52,226 nucleotides of DNA from assembly GCA_913062525.1 (NCBI GenBank), contig CAJXWA010000005.1:1-52226 (forward strand), given 5' to 3'. Numbering within the stretch: position 1 is the stretch's first letter; every line of letters begins with the position of its first letter. A program made the position numbers and the translations under genes. Positions 43,994 to 52,226 of this stretch are shown in pieces. The stretch is from an uncultured Alphaproteobacteria bacterium. GTDB lineage: Bacteria > Pseudomonadota > Alphaproteobacteria > Sneathiellales > Sneathiellaceae. A model generated the notes under the pieces. The model was not told the origin of the DNA, ran no database searches, and saw only the letters and a list, made by a program, of their open reading frames with translations.

Positions 43994-46063
43994 TTAGGGC
44001 TTCTCCTCTTCGGGTTCTTCGTAAATGGGGGCGTTTTTAGCCGGCTTGCTGTCTGAGCTGCTAAATGTTTGAACGATGCGGTCCCAAATACTTCCCTGAG
44101 ACGGCGTCGCTTTTTCTGTTGCTGCGACAAATACTGTGGGCTCCCGTTTTCCTTTAGCCCGGATCATAAAGTCTTTCCAAGCAAAAGATGGCAAGTTACT
44201 GCCCGTTACTTTTTTCGTGGCGGCCCCGTTATCGTTTCCAAACCAAACGCCAGTGACAAGATCGGGAGTGAAGCCAATAAACCAAGCATCCCGGTAATCT
44301 TGCGTTGTGCCGGTTTTCCCGGCTGCAGCAAAACCCGGGTTTGCTGCACGGCCAGTGCCGGATTTAAGGGCGGTTGTCATCACATCGCGCATTTTGTTGA
44401 CAGTTTGACCGCTGATCATACGGCCCAATCCAGAACTGTTGCGCTTATACAGGAGCTTTCCGTGCCTATTTCGAACCTCGAGCACGGCAAAAGGAAGGAC
44501 ACCTTTTCCGCCATTGGCAATGACCGCGTAGGCCGCGCTTATTTCAAGCAAGGTCACCTCGTTGGTTCCCAGCGAAATGGACGGATGGGTCGCCATTTTT
44601 CCGGTCAATCCCATTTTAGCCGCCATTTTTGCGATATTACCACGACCAACATCTTCGCCAAGTTTAATGGCAACTGTATTGATGGATTTTGCATAAGCAT
44701 CGCGTAACGTCATACGTCCTGCATATCGGCGCGTATAATTTTTTGGCTTCCAGCCATTGATATTAATGGGACCGTCCACATAAATATCATCAGGAGATCG
44801 GCCTGCTTCGAAACCCGCTGTATAGACAATTGTCTTAAAGATTGAACCTGGTTGCCGGCGTGCAGAGGTTGCCCGGTTAAAGGCCGATGACGAATAGCTT
44901 CTGCCGCCAACCATGGCTTTCACATCGCCGTCTGGACTTAAAGCAATTAACGCTGCCTGCGTGACTTTGTAGGATTTACCATTCTTTGACAGCTGTTTTT
45001 CAACAGATTTTTCTGCCGCTTTTTGCAAGGCCATATCAAGGGTTGTTGTAATTACCAAATCTTGTTCTGTTCGTCCAAGAAGCGCTCGAACCTCAGTGAC
45101 AACCCAATCTGAAAAATACCGAACATTCTTAAAATTACTGCCGGCATTACGCAAAATTGCAGGGCTTTTTACCATTTTATTGGCTTCTGCGTCCGTCAGG
45201 TAGCCGACAGATTGCATGCGTCGCAGGACCACTGTGGACCTCTTTTGCGCGCGTTTAATGTTTGCTGTTGGGGCGTAATATGTGGGTGCTTTTAGCAGGC
45301 CTGCCAACATGGCAGCTTCAACTGTGCTCAGGTTTTTGATGTCTTTTGCAAAATACTTGCGCGTGGCAGCATCAATTCCAAAAGTTCCAGACCCAAAATA
45401 CATTCGGTTGAGATAAAGCGCGAGAATTTCTTCTTTGCTGTAGGTCGCCTCCAGCCAAAAGGCCAATAATACTTCGCGAATTTTACGTTGAATGTTGCGT
45501 TTGGGTGTTAAAAACAGGTTTTTGGCAAGTTGTTGGGTAATGGTACTGCCGCCCTCAACGATGCGGCCAGCTTGATAATTACGCCACATTGCACGGATCA
45601 AACTTAAGGGATTAATTCCAAAATGGGTATAAAAATGGGCGTCTTCCGTGGCAAGAACTGCTTGTTTCATGCGCTCGGGTATTTGTTCAGGTTTTAGCAT
45701 ACGCCCATACAAATCCCCATAAGTTGCAAAACGCACATTATCTACGGATTTAAGAACAAGGGAGGGTCGTTTCTCGATGATGTCTATGCCAGAGATGTCA
45801 GGCAAGGTGTAGGCAAAATATCCAAAGACAATACCAACAATGAGTATGCCCCATAAAACCAATGTACCGCCCCAGTTCACCATCCCCCTAATTAGGTTAT
45901 TGCGAGCTTTTGGAGGTGTGACTGCAGGTTTGGCGGTTTTCTTTTTTGGCGTTGATTTTTTTGCAGTCTTGGATGCGGCCGGTTTTTTCTTCGGTGCAGG
46001 CGTTCGCTGGTCGTAGCTGCTAGGTGCCTTTTTTCCGGGCTTTTTACTGGATGGTTTTTTCAT
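43994..46063 (-). CDS. Penicillin-binding protein, PBP1A-type bifunctional synthase
   Basis: Bifunctional glycan polymerase and transpeptidase that builds peptidoglycan. The 689-residue product has a Lys/Pro/Ala-rich cytoplasmic tail (about 55 residues), one membrane helix, then a GT51 domain with EDAHFYTHFGIN and GGSTITQQLAKN, and a transpeptidase domain with the motifs SIFK (nucleophile Ser), SIN and KTGTT. It has no obvious extra OB-like insertion and a short acidic C-terminal tail. The ATG at 46061-46063 is preferred to an upstream TTG. Class 1A/1C assignment within the family is not certain. Confidence 0.93.
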   Translation of the reverse strand: MKKPSSKKPGKKAPSSYDQRTPAPKKKPAASKTAKKSTPKKKTAKPAVTPPKARNNLIRGMVNWGGTLVLWGILIVGIVFGYFAYTLPDISGIDIIEKRPSLVLKSVDNVRFATYGDLYGRMLKPEQIPERMKQAVLATEDAHFYTHFGINPLSLIRAMWRNYQAGRIVEGGSTITQQLAKNLFLTPKRNIQRKIREVLLAFWLEATYSKEEILALYLNRMYFGSGTFGIDAATRKYFAKDIKNLSTVEAAMLAGLLKAPTYYAPTANIKRAQKRSTVVLRRMQSVGYLTDAEANKMVKSPAILRNAGSNFKNVRYFSDWVVTEVRALLGRTEQDLVITTTLDMALQKAAEKSVEKQLSKNGKSYKVTQAALIALSPDGDVKAMVGGRSYSSSAFNRATSARRQPGSIFKTIVYTAGFEAGRSPDDIYVDGPININGWKPKNYTRRYAGRMTLRDAYAKSINTVAIKLGEDVGRGNIAKMAAKMGLTGKMATHPSISLGTNEVTLLEISAAYAVIANGGKGVLPFAVLEVRNRHGKLLYKRNSSGLGRMISGQTVNKMRDVMTTALKSGTGRAANPGFAAAGKTGTTQDYRDAWFIGFTPDLVTGVWFGNDNGAATKKVTGSNLPSFAWKDFMIRAKGKREPTVFVAATEKATPSQGSIWDRIVQTFSSSDSKPAKNAPIYEEPEEEKP

Positions 46064-46190
46064 AAATATAGGTATTTCACGGCCCAAAATTCAATATAGG
46101 GACAGTGTACTCAAAAAAGGTACCATATTAAGGCAAAAATAGAGAGAGGGTCATGAAGGGCGGTTCTTTGTTCGATTACCGGTCCAGAAA

Positions 46191-46577
46191 TTATTTGATG
46201 TTTGCCGCGTACGTAACGCGCCCGGAAGTCTTGCCTTTGCAAATCTCGTCTTTGCGTTTGATGTTTTTACGAGCTGTTTTGCCGGCTGTAATCTTGGTCT
46301 TTAGGGAGACAAGTGAACAGGAATAGACTTCGCCCGTTTTGACATCTTTTCGCGCAGGTGTGAATTTTTGGACGCGGCCGACGACGCGGATGGATTTGTC
46401 CAGGGTTTGATCTGTTATAACATCGCGCAAGTTAAAAGCGTGGATGTCTTTAACCACTTTGCGCATCATATATTCTGCGTCTTCCAACATGTCTTTTGGA
46501 ATAGAGTTTGCCGCTAAAGCCGGTTGGGTAACGATAGTTCCAACGATCAATAATCCAAATACTGCTAGACGTTTCAT
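46191..46577 (-). CDS. Small secreted protein of unknown family
   Basis: A 128-residue protein that I do not recognise. It has a clear signal peptide (MKRLAVFGLLIVGTIVTQPALA, cleavage probably after Ala22) and a mature part that is very basic (repeated KxK and KRK), with two cysteines (in YSCSLVSLKTK and DEICKGKT) that could form one disulfide. The pair of cysteines and the beta-rich patterning suggest a small periplasmic domain. It sits between gyrB and the PBP gene, reading the same way, with a 13-bp perfect inverted repeat just upstream. Confidence 0.7.
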   Translation of the reverse strand: MKRLAVFGLLIVGTIVTQPALAANSIPKDMLEDAEYMMRKVVKDIHAFNLRDVITDQTLDKSIRVVGRVQKFTPARKDVKTGEVYSCSLVSLKTKITAGKTARKNIKRKDEICKGKTSGRVTYAANIK

Positions 46578-46605
46578 ACGGTGTTCAATTCCTATAACTA
46601 CAGAC

Positions 46606-46666
46606 TATAAAGGCGCATAATATGTGACTTTTGTCGTAAAACAAATAGCCTACATGCGCCTTTATA
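46606..46666. repeat. Perfect 13-bp inverted repeat downstream of gyrB
   Basis: Arms TATAAAGGCGCAT (46606-46618) and ATGCGCCTTTATA (46654-46666) match perfectly across a 35-base spacer that itself carries a weak TTTGT/ACAAA hairpin. It lies between the gyrB stop (46722) and the secreted protein's start (46577). It lacks a T-run, so it does not look like a standard terminator; it could be an operator, a processing site or a mobile-repeat remnant. Confidence 0.7.
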
Positions 46667-46721
46667 AATTTTTCTTTCTCTTACCTATATAAAATAGGTT
46701 AATTCAGACTTAAACGCGGAT

Positions 46722-49178
<2,457 letters not shown>

Positions 49179-49193
49179 TCATATTCCTTAGGT

Positions 49194-50360
49194 TCAGCTC
49201 ATCAATGTCGGGGCTAACCGGCCTTGTTCAACTGCAAAAAATTGTGCCCGCTCTCCAAGCTCGGAAAAGAGTAGATCGTCCGTTCCTGTCATCCATGCCT
49301 GCATTTTCAATTCAGCTATTTCATCAAACAGGGCGATCCGTCTCGTCTGGTCCAGATGGGCCGTAATTTCGTCCAGTAATAATACCGGGGCTTTGCCATG
49401 TAATCCAGCCTGTAGACGCGCATCGGCAAGGATTATTGAAATTAAAAGCGCCTTTTGCTCGCCAGTGGAGCAAAGATTGGCTGGTTGGCTCTTTTCCCGG
49501 TGCAAAACCTGCATATCACTGCGGTGCGGGCCTATGGTTGTGCTGCCCGCTTTTGCGTCTATTTTTCGTATTTTTTCAAGAGTCTCGCGGTAATTATCTT
49601 CTGCGGCCAGGGCTGGCATACTAGCAACGGCCGTCTCGAGGTCTCCAAAAAGAGATATCTCCGCCTTTGGGAAGGCAAATTTGTTTGATGCGCGTGATTT
49701 GCCTTCTTCATCCAACATGGCGCGGTTTAGCCGGTTAACGGCCTCGACACGCGCAGCAACGATGGCAATTGCCTGTTCCGCCATTTGATGTTCAAGGGAG
49801 GTGAGCCAGTGGGGGTCGTTACGGCCTTCTTTTAACAGGCGGTTTCGCTCCCGCATAATTTTCTCATAAGTAGCCGTTCTTTTGGCGTGCGCTGGATCAA
49901 ATCCATAAACCAGACGATCCAAAAACCGCCGTCTTCCGCTGGCGCCTTCTTGAAATAGGCGATCCATTTGCGGTGTCAGCCAGCCGATATTGAGAATTTC
50001 CCCAAAATCTGTCGCTTTCATTCCGTTTTGCCCATCAATCCTGACCGTCCGTTTTTCAGTTTGCGACAGGTTACCACCTGCCCGGATAAGCCCTGTTCCA
50101 AGGGTTCTATCTAACTGTCCATCGTGTACTGTTGCCGAAACGGCCCAACCGCCCTTGCCAAAATTGCATTCTGGGTCATTCAATTTTGCCCGGCGCAAAC
50201 CCCGGCCTGGCGATAAAAAAGAAATGGCCTCCAATAGATTTGTTTTGCCACTGCCATTGGGTCCCGTGAGGACCACAGGGCGGGTATCTGTTTCTACTTT
50301 CAGATAGGTGTAGTTTCGAAAGTCCGTCAGAACCAGCCGCGTCAGAGCAAGTGGGGTCAA
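49194..50360 (-). CDS. recF: DNA replication and repair protein RecF
   Basis: ATP-binding protein that loads RecA at single-strand gaps. The Walker A motif GPNGSGKTNLLE is in the first 45 residues, the signature motif CSTGEQKALLISI and Walker B LLLDEITAHLD lie near the end, and the length of 388 residues is normal. The start is TTG at 50358-50360 with an AGGAG six bases upstream. It lies between dnaN and gyrB. Confidence 0.95.
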   Translation of the reverse strand: MTPLALTRLVLTDFRNYTYLKVETDTRPVVLTGPNGSGKTNLLEAISFLSPGRGLRRAKLNDPECNFGKGGWAVSATVHDGQLDRTLGTGLIRAGGNLSQTEKRTVRIDGQNGMKATDFGEILNIGWLTPQMDRLFQEGASGRRRFLDRLVYGFDPAHAKRTATYEKIMRERNRLLKEGRNDPHWLTSLEHQMAEQAIAIVAARVEAVNRLNRAMLDEEGKSRASNKFAFPKAEISLFGDLETAVASMPALAAEDNYRETLEKIRKIDAKAGSTTIGPHRSDMQVLHREKSQPANLCSTGEQKALLISIILADARLQAGLHGKAPVLLLDEITAHLDQTRRIALFDEIAELKMQAWMTGTDDLLFSELGERAQFFAVEQGRLAPTLMS

Positions 50361-50416
50361 GTAGGGCTCCTAAGGGAAATAATGCTGAACAGGCGAGAGA
50401 TCTCGCCCAGTCCAGA

Positions 50417-51535
50417 TCAAACCCGCATTGGCATCAGTACGTAAAGCGCCCCATCATCAGTGCCATCTCTAACGATGGTTGGTGATTGCGCATCGGCAAG
50501 AACGAAACGGGCGTTGTCGCCCTCAATCTGCCCAGTAATGTCCAATAGATATTTGGAATTAAAGCCGATCTCCAGATCACCAGAGCTATAACTTGCAGTT
50601 AGTTCTTCTGTGGCGCTGCCGCTATCTGCACCTGTTGCAGATAGGGTGACTGTATCGTCTGACAGGGACAGTTTAATGGCTCGTGATTTTTCAGTGGATA
50701 CGGTTGAAACCCGATCTACGGCTTGGGCGAATGATTTGCCGTCAAGCTCAAGCACCTTATTGTTGCCCGATGGGATAACCCGCTCGTAATCAGGGAAGGT
50801 GCCATCAATGAGTTTAGATGTGAGAATAGATCCATCAAATGAGAAGCAAATCCGGTTCTCTGATAGGGAAATAGAAACGTCACCCTCTGTATCATCAATT
50901 AATTTGCGCAGCTCATTAACGGCTTTGCGCGGAACAATGACACCAGGAATGTTTTCAGCGTTTGCCGGTACCGGTGTTTCAACGCGGGCCAAACGGTGTC
51001 CGTCAGTCGCAACAGCTCGAAGCACAGGAATGCCTTCATTTTCCGCAGCATGTAGATAGATGCCGTTCAAATAGTAGCGGGTTTCTTCTGTGGAAATGGC
51101 AAATCGTGTTTTGTCGATCAAACGCTTCAACTCTTTCGTTGGTAGCGTAAAATTGAACGGAAGTTCGCCGGTTTCCATAATAGGGAAATCGTCTTTTGGC
51201 AAACAGGAGAGCGCAAATTGCGAGCGACCGGCGCGAACAGTTAAGCGGCCATCTTCGCCTTTGTAATCAAGTTCAACTTGCGACCCGTCGGGGAGTTTGC
51301 GAACGATGTCATAGAGAAGGTGGGCAGGTGCTGTGATGGAGCCAGAGGTCGCAATTTCAGCAGAGACTTGCTCGTTAATGGCAAGGTCCAAATCTGTTGC
51401 GGTTAAGCCCAATACGCCATTATCTGCGTTGAGCAGAATATTTGAAAGTATTGGAATGGTATTCCGGCGTTCAACTACACTTTGCACATGATTGAGTGCG
51501 GTGAGCAAAGTACTGCGTTCTATTGTTAATTTCAT
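50417..51535 (-). CDS. dnaN: DNA polymerase III beta sliding clamp
   Basis: Homodimeric ring that tethers the polymerase to DNA. The 372-residue sequence has the N-terminal MKLTIERSTLLTALNHVQSVVERRNTIPILSNILL signature and the C-terminal PMRV ending conserved in beta clamps; length is typical. It is preceded by a 288-base gap after dnaA and followed by recF 56 bp downstream. Confidence 0.97.
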   Translation of the reverse strand: MKLTIERSTLLTALNHVQSVVERRNTIPILSNILLNADNGVLGLTATDLDLAINEQVSAEIATSGSITAPAHLLYDIVRKLPDGSQVELDYKGEDGRLTVRAGRSQFALSCLPKDDFPIMETGELPFNFTLPTKELKRLIDKTRFAISTEETRYYLNGIYLHAAENEGIPVLRAVATDGHRLARVETPVPANAENIPGVIVPRKAVNELRKLIDDTEGDVSISLSENRICFSFDGSILTSKLIDGTFPDYERVIPSGNNKVLELDGKSFAQAVDRVSTVSTEKSRAIKLSLSDDTVTLSATGADSGSATEELTASYSSGDLEIGFNSKYLLDITGQIEGDNARFVLADAQSPTIVRDGTDDGALYVLMPMRV

Positions 51536-51823
51536 AGGCTCTACTTAGCTTTCAGACATTCCCACGGATCAAACACCATCATGCCTGATAAAGGTGCTCA
51601 ACTACAACAATATTTTCCCATCTCCGTATTGGAAATATCTGAGTTAAGGAGTTGATTCAAAAAAATGAATCGCCTAGCAGTTAAACAGAACTTCCAGTTT
51701 GGAGTATCCCCAGCACTATATCAGATGAAACTGTGCTTGCCCACGTAATTTAACAGGGGCTTTGTTTCGTTGAATTGATAGGATATTTGGGGGTCTGGGA
51801 TCGATTCAATGTCTCAAAATCGT
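51536..51823. other. dnaA–dnaN intergenic region
   Basis: This 288-base gap has no convincing gene. It should hold the dnaN promoter and dnaA 3' untranslated sequence. I see a small inverted repeat, GATTCA/TGAATC at 51654-51671 with an A-rich loop, but no DnaA box and no strong terminator. Its lack of DnaA boxes supports the origin being beside hemE rather than here. Confidence 0.5.
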
Positions 51824-52226
51824 CTAGTTTTCGAGCATCCGGCGCAGCAAATCTATATCTTCTGACAAAGACGTATCGTTTTCCCGCAACTCGTCGATTT
51901 TACGGACAGCATGCATAACTGTCGTGTGGTCGCGGCCACCGAATTTCCGGCCAATCTCAGGTAAGGAGCGACTGGTCAGCTGTTTTGCAAGATACATGGC
52001 CACCTGTCTTGGGCGAGCCACTGCGCGGGCCCTACGAGCAGAATGCATATCCGACATACGGATATTGAAATGCTCGGCTACTCGTTTTTGAATTTCTTCA
52101 ATGGTGGTGCGTCGATCATTGGCTCGAAGAAGGTCCCGGAGGACTTCCTGAGTGCTTTCGATAGTGACGGCCCTACCAACGAGGTCAGAGTAGGCGAGTA
52201 CCCTGTTCAGGGCGCCTTCAAGCTCT
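51824..52226 (-). CDS. dnaA: Chromosomal replication initiator DnaA, C-terminal part (cut by window edge)
   Basis: Only the last 133 residues are inside the window. The visible part runs from the end of the AAA+ domain ([15 protein letters not shown]) into domain IV, the DNA-binding region with [14 protein letters not shown] and the signature [15 protein letters not shown] that recognises the DnaA box. The frame is open up to base 52225, so the gene continues beyond the right edge. It is transcribed toward dnaN, recF and gyrB. Confidence 0.97.
   Translation of the reverse strand, partial: ELEGALNRVLAYSDLVGRAVTIESTQEVLRDLLRANDRRTTIEEIQKRVAEHFNIRMSDMHSARRARAVARPRQVAMYLAKQLTSRSLPEIGRKFGGRDHTTVMHAVRKIDELRENDTSLSEDIDLLRRMLEN

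Noticed and set aside
44069-44707. A 212-codon open frame opposite the PBP gene, and similar ones at 25583-26119 and 47301-47831
   Set aside because: All lie antisense to well-identified genes, and their translations resemble no protein family; they are strand shadows.
51654-51671. GATTCA/TGAATC repeat as a terminator for dnaA
   Set aside because: The stem is only 6 bp, is AT-rich, and no T-run follows on the minus strand.

Overview
The window is a contiguous stretch of alphaproteobacterial chromosome around the replication origin. The evidence is the gene order hemE–oriC–PEP-synthase/PPDK-regulator–maf–aroE–coaE–dnaQ–secB (the arrangement known from Caulobacter), a complete parABS system beside rsmG/mnmG/mnmE, a RegB/RegA redox pair, a Tim44-domain protein, HemJ, and MmcB. 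GC content is moderate (under half by eye) and looks even throughout. I see no tRNA, rRNA, insertion sequence, prophage or CRISPR array. I do not assign a genus.

Layout. 1–4 kb: leuS (cut by the left edge), lptE and holA on the plus strand. 4–10 kb: minus-strand mnmE–mnmG–rsmG–parA–parB, with parS sites inside rsmG and between mnmG and mnmE. 10–13.6 kb: a plus-strand thioredoxin-like protein, an alkylguanine methyltransferase and a quinone oxidoreductase that carries a fourth parS-like site. 13.7–17.8 kb: rho, then hemE–hemH–hemJ, all minus strand. 17.79–18.18 kb: oriC, a gene-free stretch with six DnaA-box-like 9-mers and a second family of GTTATCC elements. 18.2–21.7 kb: the overlapping plus-strand run regulator–maf–aroE–coaE–dnaQ. 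21.8–22.7 kb: a self-contained ArsR/AHSA1 pair with a palindromic operator. 22.7–26 kb: secB and fxsA (minus), Tim44 protein and mltA (plus). 26–28.9 kb: a LutABC-type lactate oxidation operon lying between mltA and an Smr-domain gene. 28.9–30.35 kb: Smr, XRE regulator and MmcB. 30.3–38.7 kb: a long minus-strand block reading metallo-hydrolase–regB–regA–DNA methyltransferase–glycosyltransferase–gmhA–hldE–hldD. 38.8–43.99 kb: SYLF protein, ankyrin protein, PHB depolymerase, Cys-cluster protein, M48-like peptidase and an MFS exporter. 44–52.2 kb: minus-strand PBP1A-type synthase, a small secreted protein, gyrB, recF, dnaN and the 3' part of dnaA (cut by the right edge).

How it fits together. 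Initiation (dnaA, oriC), the replisome (dnaN, holA, dnaQ), topology (gyrB), segregation (parA, parB, parS) and repair (recF, ogt-like, mmcB) sit within 52 kb. Cell-envelope functions (lptE, heptose synthesis, glycosyltransferase, PBP1A, MltA, SecB, Tim44 protein) and haem synthesis with redox control (hemE/H/J, regB/A, lutABC) fill the rest. Points most worth a second look: the oriC architecture and its GTTATCC elements; the codon-embedded parS sites; a solitary DNA methyltransferase whose start codon directly follows the regA stop codon; a leader hairpin that would hide the lutA ribosome binding site; and a 13-bp perfect inverted repeat downstream of gyrB. No wholly new multi-gene system is evident.
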